NCBI GenBank assembly: GCA_964586285.1
Contig: CAZPHU010000031.1
Location: forward strand, 1 to 36,385
From: CAZPHU01 sp964586285
GTDB taxonomy: Bacteria; Fibrobacterota; Chitinivibrionia; Chitinivibrionales; CAYFVL01
Direction: 5' to 3'
DNA length: 36,385 nucleotides
The notes under the pieces were generated by a model. That model was not told where the DNA came from. It saw nothing but the letters and a program-made list of their open reading frames with translations, and ran no database searches. A program made the translations under genes and the position numbers. Each line of letters begins with the position of its first letter. Within the stretch, counting starts at the first letter, position 1. Below, one piece after another: positions 7,702 through 17,500 of the stretch.

Positions 7702-8307
7702 CTACAATTCCTTTCGGTCGCTGTAGGCGGTGAACAGATCGATTGTTTTCGAGACGGGAAGTCCTACCACATTGTAAAAACATCCCTCTACTCGGTCTAT
7801 AAAAATCATTGCTTTTCCCTGAATCCCATATGCTCCGGCTTTATCGGCGTATTCGGCATCCTTTAAGTACATGGAAATCTCTTCGTCGGTAATGCTTCGG
7901 AAAAATACGTCTGTAACGGCAATTTTGGATATCGCAAATTCAATTTCGTGACAAACCAGACTCACCCCGCTCATTACCTGATGCGCGCGTCCCGAAAGTC
8001 GCTTAAGCATTTCAAAGGCATGTTCCTTGTCGTTTGGCTTTCCAAGGATATGATTGTCAACCACCACAACCGTATCCCCGCCCAGCACCAGATTACGGGG
8101 ATTGTGATATGCCACGCTGCATGCCTTGGCCTCCGCCAGCAGTTTCAGCGACTGTTCCAGATTGGTAGGATCGATGTAAGAGTTCTCGTCCTCGATATTC
8201 GGGGATTGTGTGGAGAACATAATGCCCATGGATTTAAGAAGCTCCTTTCTTCGGGGCGACTGCGAAGCAAGTATCAGCGGTCGGTCTAAAGCGTTCCACA
8301 TGGGCAT
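7702..8307 (-). CDS. maf: Maf family nucleoside triphosphate pyrophosphatase
   Basis: House-cleaning enzyme that hydrolyses dTTP/UTP or modified nucleotides to the monophosphate. It has 201 residues with the family's signatures: ILASQSPRRKELL near the start, GGDTVVVVDN (the catalytic Asp region), DKAGAYGIQG and GCFYNVVGLPV. The GAYGIQG and NVVGLP forms resemble the YhdE (dTTP/UTP) subfamily. Two possible starts (8307 and 8301) are six bases apart and cannot be separated; AAGGA lies about 12 bases upstream of the first. It probably heads the maf-rodZ-tatD-small ORF-hisC-hisB run. Confidence 0.94.
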   Translation of the reverse strand: MPMWNALDRPLILASQSPRRKELLKSMGIMFSTQSPNIEDENSYIDPTNLEQSLKLLAEAKACSVAYHNPRNLVLGGDTVVVVDNHILGKPNDKEHAFEMLKRLSGRAHQVMSGVSLVCHEIEFAISKIAVTDVFFRSITDEEISMYLKDAEYADKAGAYGIQGKAMIFIDRVEGCFYNVVGLPVSKTIDLFTAYSDRKEL

Positions 8308-8570
8308 AGAGTCGGTTTGTCCTTATAATCAAGAATGTATTTTAATACAAAATATGAAATGTACTTACCAGGTAATAAATGAAAGCTCATATGTTGTGGA
8401 TCAACAGATTGAGGATCCAGTGAGTTCGATGGTTTTTCCGCAGAATATGTGCAGTATCCTTGCAGTACTTATATTTAGCTCATAAATGAGAATTATTGTA
8501 CATCCAGCCGTCACAACGGTTTTCGACGAATAATAAAAGATTAAATTCGAAATATTTCCAGGAACAGTCT
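8308..8570. promoter_or_regulatory. Divergent intergenic region between maf and map
   Basis: No credible gene is present. For map (plus), TTGCAG (8460-8465) and TAAATG (8483-8488) are 17 bp apart and form a plausible but imperfect promoter. For maf (minus), TTGTAT and TATAAG are also 17 bp apart, but the -10 box lies only 14 bp from the start codon. GTATTTTAATAC (8337-8348) is a small AT-rich palindrome that overlaps this second promoter and could be an operator. These are readings by eye. Confidence 0.35.
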
Positions 8571-9485
8571 ATGATTAAACGAAACGATCCCTGCTGGTGT
8601 GGAAGTGGAAAGAAATACAAGCGGTGTCACCTGCATAGCGACACTCAATCAGGTAAAAACAAGGTAGTTGATACATCAGGAAAAATGGTAAAGACTCCCG
8701 AGGAAATTGAAGGCATGCGCAAGGCCGGCGCTTTTAACGGTGAATTGATGGATTATCTTAGACCGCATATCAGGGCGGGCATATCCACCGAGCAGATCGA
8801 TACCCTTGCTTATGAATACACGGTCAAGCATGGACATACTCCTGCCTGTCTGGGGTACCACGGTTATCCAAAATCCGTATGTGTGTCGCGAAACGAGATC
8901 GTTTGTCACGGTATTCCTTCCCGAGAAAATGTATTGGAAGACGGGGATATCGTAAATGTCGATTTAACAACGATAGTGGATGGATTTCATGGAGACTCCT
9001 CCGAAACCTTTCTTATCGGCAATGTGTCTCCCCAGGCTCGTAAGCTTGTGGAGGTCGCTGCCAGGGCTCTTTTGCTGGGGATTGAGGCCGTGAAGCCGGG
9101 CGAAAACATGATGGCGATTGGAAAGGCAATAGAGCCGTATGTGAAGGAAAACGGTTTTTCCGTGGTTCAACAGTACACCGGACACGGCATAGGCCGTAGT
9201 TTTCATGAGTTTTTCTCCGTCTACCATCACATCACCCGTGATGCCGAAGATGTGACTATGCATCCGGGGTTGACTTTCACAGTCGAACCGATGGTCAATA
9301 TGGGAAATTATCGGGTCGTTACCGACCCCCAGGACGGTTGGACCGTGCGTACAAAGGATCTTTCGCTGTCGGCACAGTTTGAGCATACTGTAGCAGTTAC
9401 GGAAGAAGGTGTTGAAATTTTGACGTTAACTCCGTCACAGCGACAAGCAGGTAAACCCCTGCTGGTTGAATCACTCACGTTATGA
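8571..9485 (+). CDS. map: Type I methionine aminopeptidase with N-terminal SEC-C motif
   Basis: Removes N-terminal methionine from new proteins. From MIKRNDPCWCGSGKKYKRCH at 8571 it has 304 residues. The first 20 form a SEC-C zinc motif (C8, C10, C19, H20), found in some bacterial MetAPs and SecA and thought to assist ribosome or partner contact. The pita-bread fold follows, with the five metal ligands D131, D142, H205, E239 and E271 all present. AGGA lies seven bases upstream of this ATG; the 25-residue upstream extension in frame lacks support. hflX follows 34 bp downstream. Confidence 0.96.
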   Translation: MIKRNDPCWCGSGKKYKRCHLHSDTQSGKNKVVDTSGKMVKTPEEIEGMRKAGAFNGELMDYLRPHIRAGISTEQIDTLAYEYTVKHGHTPACLGYHGYPKSVCVSRNEIVCHGIPSRENVLEDGDIVNVDLTTIVDGFHGDSSETFLIGNVSPQARKLVEVAARALLLGIEAVKPGENMMAIGKAIEPYVKENGFSVVQQYTGHGIGRSFHEFFSVYHHITRDAEDVTMHPGLTFTVEPMVNMGNYRVVTDPQDGWTVRTKDLSLSAQFEHTVAVTEEGVEILTLTPSQRQAGKPLLVESLTL

Positions 9486-9519
9486 CAGGATTTTGCCCGA
9501 GAGGAAAAAAGTTTTATAT

Positions 9520-10689
9520 ATGATAGAGATTGCGTTTCCACCACCAAACGAAAGAATCGTTCTGGCCGGCTTAATGACCCCCGCCCAAAATCCGCGATTA
9601 TTCGAAGAAGATATGCAGGAGATGCAGATGCTTTGCAGGACCGCGGGAGCGGATGTGGTTGAAACAGTTATCCAAAAACGAGAAAAACCTACCGCATCTA
9701 CTTATCTGGGCAGTGGTAAGATAAAGGAAATCCGAGGGGTAATGAAGCAGCACAAGAGCAAAACTCTTGTAATCGACGCGGAGTTGTCTCCCGGTCAGAT
9801 TCGAACAATAGAGAAGCTAATCGGTGGTAAAGTTATAGATCGTAGTCAACTTATTCTGGACATATTCGCCCAGCATGCCAGAACTAATGAAGCCAGGATA
9901 CAGGTTGAATTGGCGCAGCTTCGAACCTTGTACCCTCGTCTGACTCATGCCTGGACTCATTTCTCCGAGCAGTTTGGGGGCATAGGAACCAGAGGACCGG
10001 GGGAGAAGCAGCTTGAGGTTGACAGAAGATTGATTCAAAAGAAGATCTCGGATCTCAATCAGAAGCTCAAAAAGATCGAGCAAAATCGAAATACTCAGAG
10101 AAAATCTCGGCAGAATCTGTTTAAGGTCGCTTTGGTGGGCTATACAAACGTCGGCAAATCCTCTCTGCTCAATGCTTTATGCGGATCTCGGGCCCTGGTG
10201 GAAAACAAGCTTTTTGCAACGCTTGACACAACCACCAGGCGAACCTATCTTCAGGGCATGGGGGATGTAATTATATCCGATACCGTAGGATTTATCCGCA
10301 AACTGCCTCATCAATTGGTAGCATCTTTTAAGAGCACGCTTGAAGTTGTCAGGGAAGCCGATCTGCTTTTGCTTGTCATGGATGCCTCCAGTGAATGGTC
10401 GGCTCAACAGTTGGCCACTGTTAAAGAGGTTCTTGATGAACTGGATGCGCAAAACATGGCTCGTCTGGTGGTATTTAATAAGATGGATCTTGTTGATGAT
10501 CCGTTTGTTAAAAAGCAGTTGATGCTTGCGTTTCCCCAGGCTCTGTTTGTTTCTGCCTTCAAGGATTCCGATATCGTCGAACTCAAAAAACAAATGGCCG
10601 AGCGTGTCAGAGAATATCGCAAGGAGGAAGCAAAATCCGAAATTATCTACAAAGAAAGCCGCACGGCGGCGATGGTAAGGAGAGGGTAA
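9520..10689 (+). CDS. hflX: GTPase HflX
   Basis: Ribosome-associated GTPase that rescues or splits stalled 70S ribosomes, especially under stress. It has 389 residues: HflX N-terminal domain (about 20-110), the middle helical region with GTRGPGEKQLEVDRR (156-170) and a coiled coil, then the G domain with GYTNVGKSS (207-215), DTVGFI (254-259) and NKMD (320-323). ATG at 9520 is preferred, although GAGGA lies 14 bases upstream, longer than usual; a TTG at 9466 is possible but overlaps map. A 4-bp gap separates it from the DUF58 gene. Confidence 0.95.
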   Translation: MIEIAFPPPNERIVLAGLMTPAQNPRLFEEDMQEMQMLCRTAGADVVETVIQKREKPTASTYLGSGKIKEIRGVMKQHKSKTLVIDAELSPGQIRTIEKLIGGKVIDRSQLILDIFAQHARTNEARIQVELAQLRTLYPRLTHAWTHFSEQFGGIGTRGPGEKQLEVDRRLIQKKISDLNQKLKKIEQNRNTQRKSRQNLFKVALVGYTNVGKSSLLNALCGSRALVENKLFATLDTTTRRTYLQGMGDVIISDTVGFIRKLPHQLVASFKSTLEVVREADLLLLVMDASSEWSAQQLATVKEVLDELDAQNMARLVVFNKMDLVDDPFVKKQLMLAFPQALFVSAFKDSDIVELKKQMAERVREYRKEEAKSEIIYKESRTAAMVRRG

Positions 10690-10693
10690 GCAA

Positions 10694-11587
10694 GTGTCCT
10701 CTTTCACTTTCCTGAAACCCGAGCAGCTGGCGCCGATACGCAGTTTGAGTCTGCGGGCCAAAATGATTGTGGAGGGGATTATTGCAGGGTTGCATCGAAG
10801 TCCTTACCACGGCTTTTCAGCCGATTTCCTGGAGTATCGACCCTATCGCTACGGTGAGCCGGCAAGGATGATCGACTGGAGGAAGTTTGCAAGAAGTGAC
10901 AGGACTGTGGTACGTCTGTTCGAGGATGAAACCAATCTTTATGCGAGAATCCTTGTGGATACGAGTGCGTCAATGCAGTTTGCCTCCAAAGATCGAATGA
11001 GTAAATATGATTATGCACGAACAGTCGCGGCATCATTGGCCTGGATACTAATAAGACAGCGAGATGCCGTAGGACTGATTACATTCGATGAGAAAATCGG
11101 TCTGTCTGTCCCACCACGATCAACAAACGTTCAGCTTAAAACGATTCTTAACTCCCTGGAAGCCGTTGAGCCTTCGAACGCTACCGCTTGTGGTCAGGCT
11201 ATCAATCAAATTGCCCATACCCTTCGCAAACGCGGACTGTCTATAGTAATTTCGGATATGCTGGATGATCCCCGGGCAATTATTCAGGGATTACGACACT
11301 TGAGGTTTAAGCGGCAGGAGGTTATCGTAATCTGGATTCTGGATCCACAGGAAATGCGATTCCAACACGATTCGCCGTTGCGCATGATTGATCTTGAGAC
11401 CAATCAGGAACTTCTCCTGGATGCGCAAACCGCCGAGAACTACCATAAGGAAGGTTTTATTAATCATAAACGTCAAATCTCCGATGCCTGTAAGGAACTT
11501 GCCGTCGATTTCGAGATAGTTACCACCGATACTCCTTTTCACACGGCTATTTTTCGGATCCTGGAAAAGCGGCGGAGGCTCAATTAG
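10694..11587 (+). CDS. DUF58 / von Willebrand-like domain protein
   Basis: Protein of the DUF58 family, usually next to MoxR ATPases and Bat/VWA membrane proteins. It has 297 residues and starts at GTG with a GAGGG about seven bases upstream. The DUF58 signature RPYRYGEPARMIDWRKFARS lies at 49-68, and LVDTSASM (87-94) gives a MIDAS-like metal site. No signal peptide is seen, so it is probably cytoplasmic. Its TAG overlaps the GTG of the next gene by one base. No MoxR gene lies in this run, unlike most such loci; a MoxR partner, if any, is elsewhere. The precise substrate is unknown. Confidence 0.9.
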   Translation: MSSFTFLKPEQLAPIRSLSLRAKMIVEGIIAGLHRSPYHGFSADFLEYRPYRYGEPARMIDWRKFARSDRTVVRLFEDETNLYARILVDTSASMQFASKDRMSKYDYARTVAASLAWILIRQRDAVGLITFDEKIGLSVPPRSTNVQLKTILNSLEAVEPSNATACGQAINQIAHTLRKRGLSIVISDMLDDPRAIIQGLRHLRFKRQEVIVIWILDPQEMRFQHDSPLRMIDLETNQELLLDAQTAENYHKEGFINHKRQISDACKELAVDFEIVTTDTPFHTAIFRILEKRRRLN

Positions 11588-13560
11588 TGGAGATATCATT
11601 TTTCCAGCCATCCTACTTGTGGGCGGCGGCACTTGTTGCTGTTCCGATACTGATTCACCTTCTGTTTCGCAAGCGCACACGGACGATCAAGTTCTCTTCC
11701 CTGAGATTTCTTAGAAATACCGCGGTTACGGCAAGCAAAAATAAGCGTTTAAAACAGATTATCCTACTGGCGACAAGAATCACGGCAATTTTGGCATTGG
11801 TTGCCGCGTTCGCTCAACCCTTTATCAAAAAAGACCCATTCAGAACAATCGGTAATGCACAAAGCACCATTTATTGTTGGGTCGATCCAACTGTCAGTAT
11901 GAAGTATGATATAGACGGCAAAGCGCTTTGGCAGCACTCAGATCAACTTCTTCGTACTCTGGACACTCTATCCTCGCCTTCTTCCGAAATTTTTGTATTC
12001 GACTCCGATATCAATGAATTCGTAGATTTGGAAACTAATCCGGATTTAAGTCCTCGATACAGACAGCACAACTTCGGCGCGATGCTTGATCGGTACAGGC
12101 AGAAGAGTAGAGAACATAAGGGGCCGCAAATACTGCTTGTTTTCAGCGATTTTCAGGCGCGACATACAGCTGTCGTAGACTCATTGCTTTCTGCCGATTC
12201 ACTGAAACACCCCGTACTGATGGTCTCAGTTGCTCCGAAAAAAAACCAAAGAAACAATGCAGGTATAGCTTATCCCAGAGTCACCGATCAACTGCAATGT
12301 TCGGTTTATACTCAAGGTACACAACTTTCCGGCGCCGAACTTCAGGCTCTGTCTCAAGGCATGCGCGTAGGCCTGCAACAGGTTACTCTTTCGCAGGACA
12401 GCGGCAAAACCGAGACTGTTTCGATTCAAACCAAACGCCCAAACGCCGGCGGCATACTGCGACTCCAGGTAGATGATGCTTTTGCCGAAGATAATCAGCT
12501 TTATTTTTCAAGCTCCTCTAATCGACAAAGAAAAGCCTTGGTGATCGGAGATATTGCTAAAACTCTGCCGTTACGTACCGCTTTACAGCTTCTCTTAGAT
12601 TCGGAAGTACCAGTACGGTCTCCTCAGACAGTGCGATTTGAAGATCTGGACTCGGCAGAGATAATTGTTCTGGCAGGGGTGAGGAACGGTTTTCGTCCAT
12701 TGGAAGCTCTTCTGACACGGGGTACCCTGAATGAAAAGCTGATTCTTGTTTCTCCAGTCCTTGAGCCTGATCCCGGTCCGTGGATCGAGAATGTGTATAC
12801 TAACCATCTCTCCGGTAAAACACCATCTGTTCGCCGATCAGTAAACCTTCACCCGGTGTTGACAGATACTGTTTCATCATTGTGGCGATCTTTTCCCCGG
12901 TTCGAAGACCGGACAGTTAATATCAACACCTGTCTTGATAACCTCCCGGGTACGCCTCTTGTGCTTATGAACAACCGTAAGCCGCTGATCAGTTGGAGCC
13001 GTGATAACAACGGCCATGTGTGGCTTCTATGGGCGACGCCTCTGAATATAACCGCCGATAACAATCTGGCGGAGACAGGTTTTTTTCTTCCGATGCTCGA
13101 CCGGATGCTGATCTTTGGGTTAAATCGTCTTTCGGCGCAAAATCAACAGTGGTTTGCGGGTAGATCCCGATACAATCCGTATGCGAGTTTATCTATGGGG
13201 GCAAATGTTTACAGCAGTGACGGACGGCTGGTCGCGAGGTGGGAAAATCAGCCAAGAATAAGCTTTGCAGTTCCCGGAATATACTCTATTCATCCGGACG
13301 GTAAACCCACACAGGTCGTCGCGGTAAATACCGACCCTGCGGAATTTGATTTGAGATATCGCCTCCCGAAAAAACCTGCTCATAGTAAGCTTTTGGTAAA
13401 GTCCATAGATGCCAAACATTTCAGATCGTTTGTAGCAAGTAAGTCGGCCTCTTTCCCCTCCCTCTTGTTCTGGTATATATTTGCCGGAGCAATTCTACTG
13501 GAAACACTTGTTTGGCCGCGTAAACGGGATTCAATGCCAAAGGATGCAAATCAGAGTTGA
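11587..13560 (+). CDS. BatA-like membrane protein with VWA-like domain
   Basis: A 657-residue membrane protein that begins with the BatA/aerotolerance N-terminal domain: two hydrophobic helices (about 8-26 and 57-76) flanking the basic stretch FRKRTRTIKFSSLRFLRNTA. A degenerate VWA domain follows; the metal motif reads DPTVSM instead of DxSxS, so ion binding is doubtful. The long central part is predicted extracytoplasmic, and a last helix (about 625-645, LLFWYIFAGAILLETLVWP) anchors the C-terminus. The GTG start overlaps the DUF58 stop (TAGTG). It probably works with the DUF58 protein in envelope stress or complex assembly. Confidence 0.85.
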   Translation: MEISFFQPSYLWAAALVAVPILIHLLFRKRTRTIKFSSLRFLRNTAVTASKNKRLKQIILLATRITAILALVAAFAQPFIKKDPFRTIGNAQSTIYCWVDPTVSMKYDIDGKALWQHSDQLLRTLDTLSSPSSEIFVFDSDINEFVDLETNPDLSPRYRQHNFGAMLDRYRQKSREHKGPQILLVFSDFQARHTAVVDSLLSADSLKHPVLMVSVAPKKNQRNNAGIAYPRVTDQLQCSVYTQGTQLSGAELQALSQGMRVGLQQVTLSQDSGKTETVSIQTKRPNAGGILRLQVDDAFAEDNQLYFSSSSNRQRKALVIGDIAKTLPLRTALQLLLDSEVPVRSPQTVRFEDLDSAEIIVLAGVRNGFRPLEALLTRGTLNEKLILVSPVLEPDPGPWIENVYTNHLSGKTPSVRRSVNLHPVLTDTVSSLWRSFPRFEDRTVNINTCLDNLPGTPLVLMNNRKPLISWSRDNNGHVWLLWATPLNITADNNLAETGFFLPMLDRMLIFGLNRLSAQNQQWFAGRSRYNPYASLSMGANVYSSDGRLVARWENQPRISFAVPGIYSIHPDGKPTQVVAVNTDPAEFDLRYRLPKKPAHSKLLVKSIDAKHFRSFVASKSASFPSLLFWYIFAGAILLETLVWPRKRDSMPKDANQS

Positions 13561-13664
13561 TATCGCGGGATGGAGAACATATTATGCTCGAAGCTTTACC
13601 ACATATGGTTCGTAGTGCTCAGAGGACGATGGAAAAGAATACACGGGAAAAATCGGAAAAGACT

Positions 13665-14513
13665 ATGGAAACTGCTATTTTGTTGGTTCAATGTGCCGAC
13701 CAGAAGGGGGTCGTGGCAAAAATTTCTGATTTTGTGTTTAGATACAACGGCAATATACTTCAATCTGACCAGTACAGCACAGATCCGGAAAATGGACGAT
13801 TTTTCATGCGACTGGAATTCTGTTTTAATCCAGAGCAGGTACCACCTTCTCATCTGGAAAAAGAATTCGAAATACTTGCGAAAAATCTTAGCGCTGTCTG
13901 GACTATAAATTATGCGAGTACCCGTATGCGGATGGGGATCATGGTTTCGAAATTCGATCACTGTCTGGTGGATTTGCTGTATCTTTGGCGAAGTGGCGAG
14001 TTGAATGTCGAGATACCAGTTATAATCAGTAATCACACGGATGTAAAAGAAATAGTCGAGGCACACGGGATCGAATTCGAATACTTACCCCTAAAAAAAG
14101 AGAGTAAAGAACAGGATGAACAAAAGCAGCTTCAATGCCTGAGCAAGACCGATTTTGTGGTACTCGCTCGATACATGCAGATTCTCAGCGGTGAATTTAT
14201 CAGCCGTTACGGCAAAGATATTATCAATATACATCATAGCTTTTTACCCTCTTTCAAGGGAGCCAATCCCTACCGTCAGGCTTACGACAGGGGGGTAAAA
14301 GTTATAGGTGCCACCGCCCACTATGTGACTGAGGATCTGGATGAAGGTCCGATAATCGAACAGGTGGTCGAAAGGGTCTCCCACAGGGATACCGTACAGG
14401 ACCTTAAGCGTAAGGGTAAGCACCTGGAGAAAGTCGCTTTGGCAAATGCCATCCGTGCCCATATCGAATACAGGGTTATTCGTTTTCAAAACAAGACAAT
14501 AGTATTTGCCTGA
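13665..14513 (+). CDS. purU: Formyltetrahydrofolate deformylase
   Basis: Hydrolyses 10-formyl-THF to formate and THF, balancing one-carbon units for purine and methionine synthesis. It has 282 residues from METAILLVQC: ACT-type regulatory domain (about 4-85), then a formyltransferase fold with catalytic residues N188, H190 (INIHHSFLP) and D226 (DLDEGPII). The frame is open upstream; ATG at 13584 has a better ribosome site (GGAG, eight bases) and 13629 is also possible, so the protein may carry 12-27 extra residues. The E. coli-like length favours 13665. Its neighbour metH uses the same folate pool. Confidence 0.92.
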   Translation: METAILLVQCADQKGVVAKISDFVFRYNGNILQSDQYSTDPENGRFFMRLEFCFNPEQVPPSHLEKEFEILAKNLSAVWTINYASTRMRMGIMVSKFDHCLVDLLYLWRSGELNVEIPVIISNHTDVKEIVEAHGIEFEYLPLKKESKEQDEQKQLQCLSKTDFVVLARYMQILSGEFISRYGKDIINIHHSFLPSFKGANPYRQAYDRGVKVIGATAHYVTEDLDEGPIIEQVVERVSHRDTVQDLKRKGKHLEKVALANAIRAHIEYRVIRFQNKTIVFA

Positions 14514-14538
14514 TCCGCAAGGAAGGATATCAATCAGC

Positions 14539-17500
14539 ATGGTTGCTTCGTTGAAAGATATGATTCAGTCTCGTATTCCCATAATCTATGATGGAGCAAT
14601 GGGAACCGAACTCCAGAAGTCCGGTATTAACGCCGGTGACTTTAAAGCCCATGAAGGATGTAATGAGATTCTAAACATCACCCGAGCTGATGTTATCGCA
14701 AGTGTTCATGCCAAATACCTGAACGCCGGGGCTAATGTTATTGAAACAAACACCTTCGGCGGCAGTCGTTATAAACTCGATGAATATAGTCTTGGAGATC
14801 GTACCGAAGAGATCAATCGGGCGGCCGCATCCATCGCACGAAAAAAGGCGGATGAAATAACCGATCACCCCACATTTGTAAGTGGATCGATAGGACCAAC
14901 CGGTTTTCTGATGTCCGGAGGGCAGGCCGACACACCAATGTTTGAAGAATTCGTCGAAGTTTTCAGAAATCAGGCGCATGCACTTATCCAAGGCGGAGCC
15001 GATATAATACTTTTGGAAACCATGCAGGATCTGTTGGAGCTTCGGGCGGCATTAGTGGGAGTTAGGCCGCTAATTGAACGCAGCGACCGGCCTGTTTTTC
15101 TTCAGGTTCAGGTTACTATGGATGCGGGCGGTCACATGCTGATGGGCAGTGATATAGATGCTTTTCTGGGTTGCGCCGCCAATTTCAACCCCGACATAAT
15201 AGGGCTTAACTGTAGCACGGGACCGGGGGAAATGGTGCCGCGAATAGAGGAGCTGATCAAAAAGGCACCCTGTGCCGTTTCAATGATTCCTAATGCCGGT
15301 ATGCCCGAAAATTTAGACGGCCATGCCGTGTATAAGATGAAGCCTTCGGAGTTTGCCTCTCAACTGACCGAAATGGTCGAAATGGTTGGGGTTGCTGTTG
15401 TTGGAGGATGTTGCGGTACTACACCCGGTCATATAAAAGCCTTATCCGATGCCCTTAAAGGTAAAAAGACAGCAACAAGGGAGCTTGCAAATAAGATGCC
15501 CTATGTCGGTACCGGTTTGTCCGGAACCTCTCTAAGGCGTATCGATAAACCTGTTATAATTGGTGAGCGCCTGAACGCTCAGGGCTCACGTAAAACCAAA
15601 GAACTGGTACTGGCCGATGCGTGGGATGATTTGTATTTCCTGGCACAAGAGCAGGAGAGTAAAAACAGCCGAGTTTTGGATCTGTGTGTGGCAGTAAATG
15701 AGCGGGACGATGAGCCTCAAACGATGGGTAAGCTGGTTACGTTTCTTGCTCAACGATGTACCACCGGTTTTTGCATGGATTCAACCGATCCCCGGGTTTT
15801 CGAACAGGCGCTTCCAAAAAGTCCCGGCTCGGTACTCATAAATTCGATAAATCTGGAGCATAATGCAGAAAAAGCACGTAGAATACTTGAGTCCGCAAAA
15901 CGATTCGCATGTCCCGTTGTAGCGCTCCCCATCGATGATACGGGAATGGCTAAAAGTCTTGAGCGTAAAATTGAGCTAAGCCAAAAACTTATAGAGATCG
16001 CGTGCGATGAGTTTTCTTTGCCGCAATCATTTCTGTTTATTGATCCGCTTGTTTTTACACTCGCTACGGGGGATCCGGAGTCGGCTGATGCCGCGGTTGA
16101 GAGTTTGAGGGCTTTGGAATACATATGCAAACAGTGGCCGGATGTGCAAACCGTCATGGGTGTGAGCAATGTCTCATTCGGTCTGAAAGCCCCCGCGCGG
16201 CGAATCTTGAACAATGTTATGCTTTACTTAGCTCAGCAGTCGGGCTTGAGTGCGGCCATATTCAATCCCCTACATCTTGAGGATGTAGCAGCCTATGATC
16301 CCCAGGTGCGCCGTGCGGCTGAAGATCTTCTTCTGAATCGACGAGAGGATGCCCTTTGCCGATATATCGACCTGTTTGAATCACAAACAAAAAGCTCAGA
16401 GAAAGCAAAAGGGACTCGTGAGAATGGTTTGGCTCATCTGCCGGCGGATAAAAGACTAAAAGAGATGGTTCTTCGCAGAGACAAACGTCAGTTGAACACT
16501 ACAATTGAAACCCTGCTCCAAACCCTGAAACCCGAGGCCGTTCTAAACGAAATCCTTTTACCCGCAATGGCTGAGGTGGGGGAAAAGATGGCGAAAGGGA
16601 AGATCATTTTACCCTTTGTGCTGCAGTCGGCCGAGGTGATGCAGCAGGCCCTTGGTATTTTGGAACCTTATCTTCAAAGTGCCGATCAGAAACACAAAGG
16701 CAGCATAGTTTTGGCGACGGTATACGGAGATATACACGATATAGGAAAAAACCTGGTGGGCTCCATCCTGAAAAACCAGGGTTACAAGGTTATAGACCTT
16801 GGTAAGCAGGTGCCTGTGGAAAAGATAATTGAAGCTGTAAAAACGGAAAGACCTGATGCGGTGGGGCTTTCGGCGCTGCTTGTAACGACCTCCCGGGAAA
16901 TGGGCAAATGTGTAGCTGCTTTGAGAGAGAACAACTTCTCTTTGCCGGTGCTGATTGGTGGTGCTGCCGTTAACCGCTCCTTTGCGCAGAGAATAGAAAT
17001 GCTTGAAAATGGTGAACAATACAGTGGTGGGGTACACTACGCGCGCGATGCTTTCGAGGCGGCATCAATTCTTGAGAATCGCGGTAAAAAACCATCCGTA
17101 AAGAAGCCTGTCGAAACGAAAGTCCAGAGGGATGTAAAAGAGTCGAGTTTGAAGGAAAATCGAAAAGATAACCGTTCCACCCAGCAAGCAGGAGAAATGC
17201 TAAGTCCGCCATTTTACGGGACAAGTGATCTGCTTACCTGGACAACAGAAAATCTCCTCGCCGGTATAGATACTGAAATGCTTTTCAAAGGGTACTGGAG
17301 GGGTGGAAATTTGTCCGGGGAGGAATATGCTCGAGCGGTAGAAGATGAGTTCAAACCGGTTTTTGAGTCGTTAAGTGATGAGATCCTAAAGGATGATCTG
17401 ATAGAGGCACGGGCCGTATACGGTTATTTTCCGGTTTACACAGATGACCAGATGGTTTTTGTTCTTGATCCAAACGATTTTCACACAGAGCTTGCATTCT

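Noticed and set aside
8210..8485. ORF on the plus strand across the maf start and intergenic DNA
   Set aside because: Most of it is antisense to maf; the intergenic tail (from ATG 8355) has no ribosome site or protein-like pattern.
14400..14538. Cobalamin riboswitch before metH
   Set aside because: metH starts 25 bp after purU and no B12-box-like sequence is visible in the short gap.
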